DNA of 33,545 bases from Bryobacter sp. (lineage in GTDB: Bacteria; Acidobacteriota; Terriglobia; Bryobacterales; Bryobacteraceae). Shown one piece after another: positions 1-8,467 of the stretch (its first letter is position 1; each line of letters begins with the position of its first letter). Made by a program: the position numbers and the translations under genes. The notes beneath the pieces are model-generated. The model was not told where the DNA came from, did no database searches, and was given only the letters and a program-made list of their open reading frames with translations. The stretch spans positions 1 through 33,545 of the forward strand of contig JALHNI010000072.1 of the NCBI GenBank assembly GCA_022843605.1, given 5' to 3'.

Positions 1-1
1 G

Positions 2-280
2 GAAGGCCTGGGCTCCGCGGCGTTGCTGGCCCAGTCGGCCGGCGTACCGGTGATCGCAAGCCGGGTGGGTGGTCTACCGGAGGCCATTGAAGACGGAGTC
101 ACCGGCATCCTGGTCGACCAGGCGCCCGCTGCCTTCGCCCGTGCCATCCAGGAGCTACAGGCCGATCCTGAGAAAGCTGCAGCGTTCGGATCCGCCGGAA
201 GGGCGCGCGTGGCCGCCAGCTTCAGCGTTGACCGGCTGATCGCGCGTACACTCGAAGAGTACGAACGTGCCCTCGCATGA
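2..280 (+). CDS. Glycosyltransferase family 4 (GT-B fold), C-terminal fragment
   Basis: Only the last ~92 residues are inside the window; the reading frame is open to the left edge, so the N-terminal acceptor domain is missing. The fragment begins with EGLGSAALLAQSAGVPVIAS and continues with RVGGLPEAI and DGVTGILV. This is the nucleotide-sugar-binding half of GT4-type enzymes, with the family's E-x7-E-like segment just at the edge (only part visible). These enzymes move a sugar from a nucleotide donor, usually to a cell-envelope or polysaccharide acceptor; the acceptor cannot be told from this piece. The stop codon overlaps the ATG of the prepilin peptidase (ATGA at 277-280), so the two are probably co-translated. 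A TTG inside the fragment (23) is not the true start, because conserved sequence extends upstream of it. Confidence 0.85.
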   Translation, partial: EGLGSAALLAQSAGVPVIASRVGGLPEAIEDGVTGILVDQAPAAFARAIQELQADPEKAAAFGSAGRARVAASFSVDRLIARTLEEYERALA

Positions 281-1083
281 TCCATCCTGACGTCCTTCTC
301 GCCGCACTGGCTGGCCTCCTCATCGGCAGCTTCTTGAATGTCTGTATCTTCCGCTGGCCACGCGACTTGTCGGTTGTGGCGCCGCGCTCCATGTGTCCGG
401 AGTGCGAGACCCAGATTGGCTGGTACGACAACTTGCCGCTGATCAGCTACATCCTATTGCGGGGTCGCTGTCGCGGCTGTCGAACGCCGATTTCTTACCG
501 CTATCCGTTGGTGGAGTTGCTGACCGCTATTTGCTTCGGTTCGGCCGTGTGGCAGTTCGGTCTGACGCTTCTGGCCCTTAAGCTTTGCGTTTACAGCTCT
601 CTCCTGATCGGCTGCATCTTCGCCGACTTTGCCGATCGAATTCTGCCTGACGAATTCACCCTCGGCGGGGCGCTCATCGGCCTGGTCTTCGCTGCGTTCG
701 TCTTCCTGCCGCAGGGCTTGCCGAGTCTGTTTATTCCCGTGGGCTGGCCGGAAGCAGTGCGCTCGGTGATCGAGTCCCTGTTCGGCGGCGGCTTCCCTTC
801 AGTTTCGATCTTCCTCGTCGGCGAGATCTACTACCGGCTGCGCAAGAAAGATGGCCTTGGGTTGGGGGACGTGAAGATGATTGGCATGATGGGGGCCTTC
901 TATGGCTTATCCCCGACGCTTTTGGCCATTTTGGCGGGTTCGCTTGGCGGATCAATCATCAGCTTGGCGTTCTTGTACTTCTCGAAAAAAGACTCAAGCA
1001 CCTACGAACTACCCTTCGGCTCGTTCCTTGGAATTGCTTCCCTACTGGTCATTCACCTTGAGGGTTTGGCACCGGCCGCCTAA
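277..1083 (+). CDS. pilD: Prepilin peptidase (type IV leader peptidase, A24 family)
   Basis: 268 residues, the usual length of PilD/GspO. This inner-membrane aspartic peptidase cleaves the leader of type IV pilins and type II secretion pseudopilins and methylates the new N-terminus. The N-terminal part has GSFLNVCIFRWP, followed by two CxxC pairs (CPEC and CRGC) framing a cytoplasmic loop, as in the bifunctional cleavage/methylation form. The catalytic aspartates are expected in ADRILPDEFT and in GLGLGDVKMIGMMGAF, the latter being the GxGDxK signature. Multiple hydrophobic membrane segments fill the rest. It overlaps the upstream glycosyltransferase by four bases. No pilin or secretion genes are visible, so its substrates lie elsewhere. 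Confidence 0.93.
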   Translation: MIHPDVLLAALAGLLIGSFLNVCIFRWPRDLSVVAPRSMCPECETQIGWYDNLPLISYILLRGRCRGCRTPISYRYPLVELLTAICFGSAVWQFGLTLLALKLCVYSSLLIGCIFADFADRILPDEFTLGGALIGLVFAAFVFLPQGLPSLFIPVGWPEAVRSVIESLFGGGFPSVSIFLVGEIYYRLRKKDGLGLGDVKMIGMMGAFYGLSPTLLAILAGSLGGSIISLAFLYFSKKDSSTYELPFGSFLGIASLLVIHLEGLAPAA

Positions 1084-1108
1084 ATCCTTGTACACTGTTA
1101 AGGTTACA

Positions 1109-1939
1109 ATGCAAGAGCTGTTTAGGGTCCTCGATCCGGGGACTGAAGATTGGGCACTCGCTCGGCAGATCGATGCCTCACGGCTACCCGCTCACGTGGC
1201 CATCATTATGGATGGCAATGGCCGCTGGGCCAAGCGGAGGTTTCTCCCTCGAGTGGCGGGCCACAAAGCGGGCATCGACTCCGTACGCACCATTATGGAG
1301 ACGGCCGCCCGGCTCCGCATCGAAGCGCTTACCCTCTACGCCTTCTCCACCGAGAACTGGAAGCGTCCGAAGTCCGAGATCGACACCCTCTTCCGCCTTC
1401 TCCGATTCTTTCTCCGTCAGGAATTGGCCACCATGATGGAGCAGAATATTCAGCTGAATGCCATTGGACGCATTGAGGACTTGCCTGAAGGCGCTCGTGA
1501 AGAGCTTCACCGCGTGATCGCGCTCACGGCCGGCAATACGGGCCTGAAAGTGAATTTGGCGTTGAATTATAGCGGTCGCGCCGACTTGGTGGACGCCGTC
1601 AATCGCCTCATCGAGGAGGCTCGGGCGCAAGGTCGACTAGGATCGCTCGAAGTTTCGGAAGCGACACTTGATGGCGCCGTGTCCACCGCCGGCCTACCGG
1701 ATCCGGACCTCCTGATTCGCACTTCCGGCGAAATGCGCATCAGCAATTTCCTCCTCTGGCAAATCGCCTATGCGGAAATCTACGTCACCGAAACCTATTG
1801 GCCGGACTTCCGCCGCGCCGACCTCCTGCGCGCCCTGCTCGACTATCAGAAACGGGATCGCCGCTTCGGTGGATTGTCAGCCCTGGAACGCGCACAGACC
1901 GAGGAATCGAACGCGGAAGAAGCTGTCCCAGCGCGCTAA
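1109..1939 (+). CDS. uppS: Isoprenyl transferase / undecaprenyl diphosphate synthase
   Basis: 276 residues from ATG 1109. The frame is open further upstream (to 902), but that stretch lies inside the prepilin peptidase and does not resemble the family, so the ATG at 1109 with AAGG just upstream is preferred. The enzyme condenses isopentenyl diphosphate units with cis geometry onto farnesyl diphosphate, making the lipid carrier for peptidoglycan and other envelope polymers. Visible signatures are HVAIIMDGNGRWAKRR (catalytic Asp about residue 35), FSTENWKRP, LNYSGRADLVDA, and near the end DLLIRTSGEMRISNFL and the arginine-rich DRRFGGL. It is followed after 3 bases by cdsA, the classical uppS-cdsA order. 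The usual next genes (dxr, rseP) are absent here. Confidence 0.96.
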   Translation: MQELFRVLDPGTEDWALARQIDASRLPAHVAIIMDGNGRWAKRRFLPRVAGHKAGIDSVRTIMETAARLRIEALTLYAFSTENWKRPKSEIDTLFRLLRFFLRQELATMMEQNIQLNAIGRIEDLPEGAREELHRVIALTAGNTGLKVNLALNYSGRADLVDAVNRLIEEARAQGRLGSLEVSEATLDGAVSTAGLPDPDLLIRTSGEMRISNFLLWQIAYAEIYVTETYWPDFRRADLLRALLDYQKRDRRFGGLSALERAQTEESNAEEAVPAR

Positions 1940-1942
1940 ACA

Positions 1943-2710
1943 ATGAAGCGGGTGCTCACGGCGTTAGTCCTGATTCCGGCAGTCCTCGGTATCATGTTCG
2001 CCGCACCGCCGTGGCTCGCCTTCATTGCGCTACTGGCGATCGCTTCGCTTTGCTACCACGAGTACCTCTCACTCGTGGCGGCCATGAATCTCCCTACCTT
2101 CGCCCCGATTGGCTATGCCATTGGCTTGGTGCTCATGGCGGTTCCGATGCCTGGCGTCTTAGTCGCCACGCTCCTCGTCATGTTCGGGATGGCGCTCGCC
2201 CTCAGGGCGCCTGACCTCACGCATTCGTTGGCCACTGCCGGCGCCTTCTCCCTGGGCATCCTCTACATCTTTGGCGGCTGGCGAACCGCGCTTGATTTGG
2301 GCCGGATCAGCCCGCACTGGCTTCTGATGGCCTGCGCCCTCAATTGGGTGGGCGATACGGCTGCTATGATCGTCGGCCGCAATTTCGGTCGCAAAAAACT
2401 GGCTCCGGTGATTTCACCCGGTAAGACCTGGGAGGGTGCCATTGCATCCGTGGTCACCAGTACCGTCTTCGGCGTCTGCTATATCTTGTGGGCACTACCG
2501 AACTATCCCTGGTGGAAGACTCTCGTCATCGCCGCGGCCGCAAATGTGGCAGGGCAAATTGGCGACCTCGCCGAGTCCGCGCTCAAGCGTGGCGCCCACG
2601 TGAAGGATTCGGGAACCATGCTGCCCGGCCACGGCGGCTGGCTTGACCGGGTGGATTCTACCCTCTTCGCCATGCCGGTGGTGCGATTGCTCTTACTGCC
2701 CTGGTCCTAA
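1943..2710 (+). CDS. cdsA: Phosphatidate cytidylyltransferase
   Basis: 255 residues with several hydrophobic membrane spans. It makes CDP-diacylglycerol from phosphatidic acid and CTP at the inner membrane, the branch point for phospholipid synthesis. The C-terminal family signature is present: SPGKTWEGAIAS around residue 160, then GQIGDLAESALKRGAHVKDSG and PGHGGWLDRVDS, containing the conserved acidic and lysine residues of the CDP-alcohol site. It lies 3 bases downstream of uppS, so the two are co-transcribed. Its TAA stop overlaps the stop of the convergent oxidoreductase gene (2707-2710). Confidence 0.95.
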   Translation: MKRVLTALVLIPAVLGIMFAAPPWLAFIALLAIASLCYHEYLSLVAAMNLPTFAPIGYAIGLVLMAVPMPGVLVATLLVMFGMALALRAPDLTHSLATAGAFSLGILYIFGGWRTALDLGRISPHWLLMACALNWVGDTAAMIVGRNFGRKKLAPVISPGKTWEGAIASVVTSTVFGVCYILWALPNYPWWKTLVIAAAANVAGQIGDLAESALKRGAHVKDSGTMLPGHGGWLDRVDSTLFAMPVVRLLLLPWS

Positions 2711-3720
2711 CCCACCGGCTCCCATTTACCGCTCTCCGCCGCTTTGAATATGGCCGTGAGAACCGCCAACTGCTTCAGCGAGTCCTCCAACGGCACCGCC
2801 ACAGGCCCCTCGCCAAACACGGCCCGGGCGAACGCATCTGCCTGCCAGGTGTACTGATCGCCAACGGCGAAGCTCTCGGTGGATATTCCGGAACCGAAGA
2901 GTTCGCCGCCGTCATCGATGAAGACCCTGGTGGCGCGGTCCGGCGGAGCATTGAATGGAATCTCCACCTCAATTCGACCTTTGGTTCCCATGAACTGCAT
3001 GCGCTGGTAGGGCACCAGTTGGGTGCTGCAGGTGAAGATGGCGTGGCCTTGCGGATACTCCAGAATGAAGGTTGATAGGCGGTCGGTACCGAACTCCGGA
3101 TCGCGCACAATGGTGGCTGCGACGCGAACCGGTTCCGTGCCGAAAAGGAGCCGCGAAGTCGTTACCGGATAGCATCCGATGTCCCAGATTGCACCGCCGC
3201 CGATGTCTGCGCGATTGCGAATGTTTTGCGGGTCAACGTTGGTGTAACTAAAGAATCCGGTTGCGGCGCGCAGTTCACCGATGCGCCCCGACTTCGCAAG
3301 CTCCTCCACGCGCAGCCATTGGGGATGGCAACGGACCATAAAGGCTTCGCTCACGATGACGCCCGCCGCATCCCGCGCGCGAACCAAAGCCTGCAATTCG
3401 TCCATCGCCAAAGCGAGTGGCTTTTCGCAGAGCACATGCTTTCCGGCCTTTGCCGCGGCGATGGACCACGGCACGTGCAGATGATTCGGCAGCGGGTTGT
3501 AGATCACGTCGATCGCCGGATCCGCCAGTAACTCGTCGTAGGAGCCATACGCGGTCTCGATATTGAGTTTGCTCGCGGCGGCCTTTGCCTTGTCGAGGTC
3601 GCGCGAGGCAATCGCCACCACGTCGCACAGGTCAGAGGCTTGAATGCCGGGCACGCACTTGGTGATCGCGAACTTGGAAGCGCCAATCACGCCCCAACGC
3701 AACTTTCGTTTTGCCATCAC
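2707..3720 (-). CDS. Gfo/Idh/MocA family NAD(P)-dependent oxidoreductase
   Basis: 337 residues starting GTG-ATG (3720 or 3717; both in frame, choice not resolved). The N-terminus RWGVIGASKFA is the dinucleotide-binding Rossmann strand. VLCEKPLAL near residues 96-104 is the EKP signature carrying the catalytic lysine, and GGAIWDIGCYPV is the conserved C-terminal-domain segment. Family members oxidise or reduce sugars, inositols and pseudo-sugars with NAD(P). It is divergent from the sulfatase with only 20 bases between the starts, which suggests a shared control region and perhaps degradation of sulfated or modified sugars. The exact substrate cannot be read from the sequence. Confidence 0.9.
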   Translation of the reverse strand: MMAKRKLRWGVIGASKFAITKCVPGIQASDLCDVVAIASRDLDKAKAAASKLNIETAYGSYDELLADPAIDVIYNPLPNHLHVPWSIAAAKAGKHVLCEKPLALAMDELQALVRARDAAGVIVSEAFMVRCHPQWLRVEELAKSGRIGELRAATGFFSYTNVDPQNIRNRADIGGGAIWDIGCYPVTTSRLLFGTEPVRVAATIVRDPEFGTDRLSTFILEYPQGHAIFTCSTQLVPYQRMQFMGTKGRIEVEIPFNAPPDRATRVFIDDGGELFGSGISTESFAVGDQYTWQADAFARAVFGEGPVAVPLEDSLKQLAVLTAIFKAAESGKWEPVG

Positions 3721-3740
3721 TCTAAGTTACCCTGATCGCT

Positions 3741-5225
3741 GTGAACCGTCGCCAATTCCTTCTCACCGCCTCTAGCTCCGTGGCCGCCATTGCCCAGCCA
3801 TCTCGCCGTCCGAACATTTTGTTCGTAATTGCCGACGATTGGTCGCATGGTCATGCCGGGGCCTACGGCGCCAACTGGGTAAAGACGCCTCACTTCGATC
3901 GCGTGGCGAGGGAGGGTGTCCTCTTCCACAATGCGTTCACCTCTAACCCCAAGTGCAGCCCGTGCCGGGCCACCATCCTCACGGGGCGCAACTCCTGGCA
4001 ATTGAAGGAGGCGATCAATCACTACAGCATCTTCCCCAACGAGTTTGCGGTCTATCCCACCGTGCTCGAACAGGCCGGATACTTCGTCGGCTTAACGGGT
4101 AAGGGTTGGGGACCTGGCGAGTACAAGATCACCGGATGGAAGCACAATCCGGCAGGCCGCGAGTTTCAGGCGCTCACCAACGTCCCTCCGGCCAGCGGAA
4201 TCTCCAACCGCGACTATGCCGGCAACTTCGCTGACTTCCTCGCCAAACGCCCAGCCGATCGGCCATTCTGCTTCTGGCTCGGCGGGCAGGAGCCGCATCG
4301 CGCTTATGAAGACGGCTCCGGCTTGCGGGCAGGGAAGCAACTGGCAGACGTCAAGCTTCCGGCTTACTATCCGGACAATAAGACCGTGCGCAGCGACATG
4401 CTCGACTACGCGGTGGAGGTTGAGTGGTTTGACCAGCACCTTGGCCGCGCACTCGCCAAACTGGAAGAGATTGGTGAACTCGACAACACCCTCGTGGTGG
4501 TCACCTCGGATCATGGGATGCCATTCCCCCGGGTAAAGGGACAAATCTATGAGCAGGGCTTCCACATCCCGCTCGCCATTCGTTGGGGCAAGCTGACCAC
4601 CGGCGGCCGCCAAGTCAACGACTTCATCAATACCCGTGACTTTGCTCCGACTTTCCTTGAAGCCGCCGGCGTAAAGGCCCCGCCCACGATCACCGGCAAG
4701 AGTTTCGTCGACGTCCTCAAGAGTCCAAAGTCCGGTACGGTGGACGCCACCCGAGACGTAATGTTGATCGCCAAGGAGCGGCACGATATGGGGCGGCCCA
4801 ACGATGCCGGCTATCCGGTGCGCGCCATTCGCACGCCGGAGTTTCTCTACGTCCGCAATTTCGAGCCTGAACGCTGGCCAGCCGGCAATCCTGAGACCGG
4901 GTATCGAAATGTCGACGACAGCCCCACCAAGACCCTGCTTCTCTCATCGTTCGACAAGAATTACCAACTCGCGTTTGGCTTTCGGGCCGCCGAAGAACTC
5001 TACAAAATCAGCGAAGATCCTGAGTGTTTAACGAACCTGGCGGCGAAAGTGGACTACGCGCAGGTGAAGCGGACCCTGCGCGAGCGGATGGAGACGATGC
5101 TCAAAGAACAAGGCGACCCCCGTTACAATGGAAACGCCCAATCCTTTGACGCGATCGACTACTACGGACCGAAGAAGCATACCTACGATACCTGGCTCAA
5201 AAACCAGCGCCCGCCGAAGGAATAG
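3741..5225 (+). CDS. Exported sulfatase (type I, formylglycine-dependent family)
   Basis: 494 residues from GTG 3741. Hydrolyses sulfate esters; members of this family also act on phospho-esters. NILFVIADDW supplies the paired metal-binding aspartates (about 32-33). CSPCRATILTG (Cys about 72) is the C-x-P-x-R motif in which Cys is converted to formylglycine; VVTSDHGMPF gives the second metal site. The N-terminus MNRRQFLLTASSSVAA has a twin-arginine-like motif and short hydrophobic stretch, so Tat export is likely. The Cys form implies a formylglycine-generating enzyme or anSME elsewhere in the genome; neither is visible here. No clear Shine-Dalgarno precedes the GTG. Divergent with the oxidoreductase at 2707. 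Confidence 0.93.
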   Translation: MNRRQFLLTASSSVAAIAQPSRRPNILFVIADDWSHGHAGAYGANWVKTPHFDRVAREGVLFHNAFTSNPKCSPCRATILTGRNSWQLKEAINHYSIFPNEFAVYPTVLEQAGYFVGLTGKGWGPGEYKITGWKHNPAGREFQALTNVPPASGISNRDYAGNFADFLAKRPADRPFCFWLGGQEPHRAYEDGSGLRAGKQLADVKLPAYYPDNKTVRSDMLDYAVEVEWFDQHLGRALAKLEEIGELDNTLVVVTSDHGMPFPRVKGQIYEQGFHIPLAIRWGKLTTGGRQVNDFINTRDFAPTFLEAAGVKAPPTITGKSFVDVLKSPKSGTVDATRDVMLIAKERHDMGRPNDAGYPVRAIRTPEFLYVRNFEPERWPAGNPETGYRNVDDSPTKTLLLSSFDKNYQLAFGFRAAEELYKISEDPECLTNLAAKVDYAQVKRTLRERMETMLKEQGDPRYNGNAQSFDAIDYYGPKKHTYDTWLKNQRPPKE

Positions 5226-5229
5226 GCCA

Positions 5230-7035
5230 CTACCAGCCCGTGGGCTTTCCGGCGTTCTGCTCGTCGAGCCATTTCTTCAGCGGCGCAAAGTAGTCCACCA
5301 CTGCCGTCGCGTCGATCTCACTCTTGCCGGTAAGAAGCCTCAAGGTCTCCGGCCACGGCTGGCTCGCACCTTTCGCCAGCATCTCTTCGAACGCCTTGCC
5401 GGCCTCCTTGTTGCCGTAAACCGAGCACCGGTATAGTGGCTGCTTGCAGCCTGCCTTCTCCGCCAGAGCGCGATGAAACTGGAACTGCAGGAGATGCGCG
5501 AGGAAATAGCGGGTGTACGGGACTGAAGCGGGCACGTGATACTTGGCGCCCGGGTCAAAATCCTCTTCCGTTCGCGCTAGCGGCGCCGCCACACCTTGAT
5601 ACTTCTTCCGCAACTCCCACCATGTGGCGTTCATCTGCTCTGGCTTGATCTCTCCCGAGAAGACCTTCCACCGCCATTGATCGATCATCAGGCCGAAAGG
5701 CAAAAACGCTACCTTCTCCAGCGCTCGCTTCATCAGTACGCCAACATCGGCGGATTCTGGAGGCAAGCTCTTCAGCAGGCCGATCTTCACCAGATACTCA
5801 GGCGTCATCGACAACTGCACGGTGTCGCCAATCGCCTCATGGAAGCCATCGTTGGCGGAATCGCGAAACAGAAACGGTTGCTTGTTATACGCGCGCTGGT
5901 AGTAGCTATGTCCCAGTTCGTGATGAATGGTAAAGAAATCTTCGCCGGTCGGTTCGATGCACATCTTGATGCGCAAGTCGTCCACATTGTCGACGTCCCA
6001 GGCTGAGGCGTGGCAAACCACCTCGCGATCACGAGGCTTGGTCAGCATGCTGCGCTCCCAGAAGGTCTTAGGCAGCGGCGAAAAACCAAGCGACAGATAC
6101 ATAGACTCGCCCATCCGCGTCATCTGCTCCGCGGTCGCCTTGCGGGCTTTCAGGATCTCGGTCAAGTCATAGCCGGGGTCGGCCTTGGGCGGGGCCAGGA
6201 TCGGGTAGAGATTATCCCAGCTCTGCGCCCACATGTTGCCCAGAAGATGGGCTGGAATCGGGCCATCGGCCGGCACCACTTGCTCGCCATACTGAGCCCG
6301 CAGGCGATTGCGCACATACGCATGGAGGGAGACGTACAGCGGCTTTACTTGCTCCCACAGGCGGTCGACCTCCTTGGCAAAGGCGTCCGGTTCCATGTCG
6401 TACTTTGAACGCCACATGGCACCTGAGTCCTTGAAACCCAATTCCCGTGCACCCTGATTGGCGAGTGACAGGTACTTCACATAGTCTGCCCGAATCGGCT
6501 TCGCGGTCGCATGCCATCCTTTCCAGGCATCAAGGAGTTTTGCGGCATCGCGGCTCTCCGCAAACGTCTTGCCCAGTTGTCCGATGTCCTGACAGTTGTC
6601 TGCCGTCGGACAATACTTCGCACGACCGTAGTGCGCCTCCATGCCCGAAGTAATCTTGGTCAACTCAGCGGAAAGCTTCGGATCGCCGGGTGCCGCCACC
6701 ACCAGCCCGTTTTTCAAGAGCTTCAATTTGCGGGCGACATCGGGCGGAACGGTGACCCCGTCGAATTTGGCCGCAAGCTTGGCATACTTCACGCCAGCTT
6801 GGATTGCCTTCTCGGTGAGCGAAGCGGAGATTGCCTCGGTGTCCTGGGTAATGTAGGTGGCGGCGATCCATTGCGCCTGGCCCGCCTGGTTCGAGAGCGC
6901 CAGCAGTTCAGCGTCGGCTTCGGCAACCAGCTTCGCGGCATCAGCCGCACTGGGTCCTCCGGATCCGGCGCCACACGAAGTCAATCCCAGGACGACACCC
7001 AGGCACAGAAGAACGAGAACGGCGTTTCGCTTCAC
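5230..7035 (-). CDS. M2 family (angiotensin-converting-enzyme-like) metallopeptidase, lipoprotein
   Basis: 601 residues from GTG 7035. The frame is open upstream to 7101, but starting at 7035 gives VKRN, a hydrophobic stretch and the lipobox LTSC (Cys about 21), so an envelope-anchored lipoprotein is expected. The zinc site HELGH lies at about residues 372-376 (bases 5922-5908) and the third ligand is the Glu of FHEAIGD at about 400. The spacing of 28 residues from first His to Glu is that of ACE. Bacterial M2 enzymes are dipeptidyl carboxypeptidases acting on short peptides outside the cytoplasm. Length matches the single-domain bacterial form. The start is 31 bases from that of the divergent DAHP synthase. 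Confidence 0.92.
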   Translation of the reverse strand: MKRNAVLVLLCLGVVLGLTSCGAGSGGPSAADAAKLVAEADAELLALSNQAGQAQWIAATYITQDTEAISASLTEKAIQAGVKYAKLAAKFDGVTVPPDVARKLKLLKNGLVVAAPGDPKLSAELTKITSGMEAHYGRAKYCPTADNCQDIGQLGKTFAESRDAAKLLDAWKGWHATAKPIRADYVKYLSLANQGARELGFKDSGAMWRSKYDMEPDAFAKEVDRLWEQVKPLYVSLHAYVRNRLRAQYGEQVVPADGPIPAHLLGNMWAQSWDNLYPILAPPKADPGYDLTEILKARKATAEQMTRMGESMYLSLGFSPLPKTFWERSMLTKPRDREVVCHASAWDVDNVDDLRIKMCIEPTGEDFFTIHHELGHSYYQRAYNKQPFLFRDSANDGFHEAIGDTVQLSMTPEYLVKIGLLKSLPPESADVGVLMKRALEKVAFLPFGLMIDQWRWKVFSGEIKPEQMNATWWELRKKYQGVAAPLARTEEDFDPGAKYHVPASVPYTRYFLAHLLQFQFHRALAEKAGCKQPLYRCSVYGNKEAGKAFEEMLAKGASQPWPETLRLLTGKSEIDATAVVDYFAPLKKWLDEQNAGKPTGW

Positions 7036-7066
7036 GATTTTGATTCTATCCTGCGACAATAGAAGG

Positions 7067-8401
7067 TTGCTGAACGACTGGAATCCCGACTCCTGGCGCA
7101 ATCGCGTCGCCCTCCAACAACCCCGCTACGCCGACCCCGCTGCCTTAGCACGCGCCGTCGGTGAACTTAGCGGTCTGCCGCCCTTAGTCACGTCCTGGGA
7201 GATCGACGAACTGCGACGGCAATTGGCCGAAGCCGCCGAAGGCAAGCGTTTCCTTTTGCAGGGCGGCGATTGTGCGGAAAGCCTCTCGGAGTGCCGCGCC
7301 GAACCGATCACCAACAAACTCAAAGTCCTGTTGCAGATGAGTCTGGTGCTCGTCCATGGTGGACAACGCCCCGTGATTCGTGTGGGCCGTTTTGCCGGTC
7401 AGTATGCGAAACCCAGGTCCGAAGATATGGAGACGCGCGACGGCGTAACGCTCCCTTCCTATCGAGGCGACATCGTCAATCGGCCGGCCTTCACCGAGGC
7501 CGATCGACGCCCCGATCCAGAACTCCTGCTCCGGGGCTACGAACGGGCAGCACTCACCTTAAACCTGATCCGCGCGTTGTCGAGTGGCGGATTCGCCGAC
7601 TTGCACCATCCGGAGAATTGGGACCTCGACTTCATCGAAAGCTCCCAGTTGGCCCTCGAGTACCGGCGGATCGTCAGTTCCATCGGCGAAAGTCTGCGAT
7701 TCATGGAGCATGTTCTCGGGGTTCGGACCGGGGGGCTCGAAAAAGTCGACTTTTTCTCCAGCCACGAGGGTCTCCACCTGGAATACGAGCGTGCCCAGAC
7801 CCATCAGCAGAACGGCCGTTGGTATCACCTGGCGACGCATTTCCCCTGGATCGGCCTACGGACCGCAGATATTGACGGCGCCCATGTCGAGTATTTTCGG
7901 GGCCTGCAGAATCCGCTTGGCCTCAAGATCGGCACAATCACCACTCCCGAAATCCTGAAGCGGCTGTTGGATCGACTCAACCCCGATCACCAGCATGGGC
8001 GAATCACACTCATTCACCGCTTTGGCACCGCGAAGATCGACAGCCATCTTCCGGCACTGATTGCCGCGGTGCGGGAGACCGGCCATCGGCCACTGTGGGT
8101 TTGCGATCCCATGCACGGCAACACCATCACGACCAGCGAGGGCTTCAAGACCAGGCCCTTCGAGGCAATCCTGTCAGAACTCGAGCAGGCCTTCGAAATC
8201 CATGCCTCGGCTGGCGGAAGCCTTGGTGGTGTTCACATCGAACTCACTGGCGACAATGTGACTGAATGCACCGGAGGGGCTCGAGGGCTCGCCGAGGCAG
8301 ACTTGAAGCGTCGGTATCGCACCGAAGTCGATCCTCGCCTGAATGGCGAACAGGCGTTGGAGATGGCGCTTTCCATCGCGCGAAAGATGCGCTCGCTTTG
8401 A
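7067..8401 (+). CDS. 3-deoxy-7-phosphoheptulonate synthase, class II (DAHP synthase)
   Basis: About 444 residues. Condenses phosphoenolpyruvate with erythrose-4-phosphate, the first step of the shikimate pathway to aromatic amino acids. Visible class II motifs are LLQGGDCAES (metal-binding Cys about 69), KPRSEDMETRDG, YRGDIVN, FSSHEGLHLEYE, GAHVEYFRGLQNPLG, RFGTAKID, CDPMHGNT (metal His), GVHIELTGDNVTEC (metal Glu) and VDPRLNGEQ (metal Asp). The start is uncertain: no ATG fits. TTG 7067 directly follows AGAAGG, and CTG 7070 has the same AGAAGG three bases away. The family normally begins within a few residues of the NDWNPDSWR segment. An upstream extension (6857) overlaps the M2 peptidase and is not credible. 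No other aro genes are nearby. Confidence 0.94.
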   Translation: MLNDWNPDSWRNRVALQQPRYADPAALARAVGELSGLPPLVTSWEIDELRRQLAEAAEGKRFLLQGGDCAESLSECRAEPITNKLKVLLQMSLVLVHGGQRPVIRVGRFAGQYAKPRSEDMETRDGVTLPSYRGDIVNRPAFTEADRRPDPELLLRGYERAALTLNLIRALSSGGFADLHHPENWDLDFIESSQLALEYRRIVSSIGESLRFMEHVLGVRTGGLEKVDFFSSHEGLHLEYERAQTHQQNGRWYHLATHFPWIGLRTADIDGAHVEYFRGLQNPLGLKIGTITTPEILKRLLDRLNPDHQHGRITLIHRFGTAKIDSHLPALIAAVRETGHRPLWVCDPMHGNTITTSEGFKTRPFEAILSELEQAFEIHASAGGSLGGVHIELTGDNVTECTGGARGLAEADLKRRYRTEVDPRLNGEQALEMALSIARKMRSL

Positions 8402-8467
8402 CAGAGTATTCGTCGTCGATTGAAACCATCAAGCTGGCGAACTCGTAGTAACCAATAGGAGATCATC

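Noticed and set aside
277..1083. Cysteine pairs in the prepilin peptidase read as a separate zinc-finger protein
   Set aside because: The two CxxC pairs are a normal part of the bifunctional A24 peptidase family.
4092..4784. 230-codon open frame antisense to the sulfatase
   Set aside because: No recognisable protein; the sulfatase is full length with all catalytic motifs.
6511..7062. 183-codon open frame antisense to the M2 peptidase
   Set aside because: Shadow of the high-GC coding strand; no signal or motif, and the peptidase frame has its zinc site intact.
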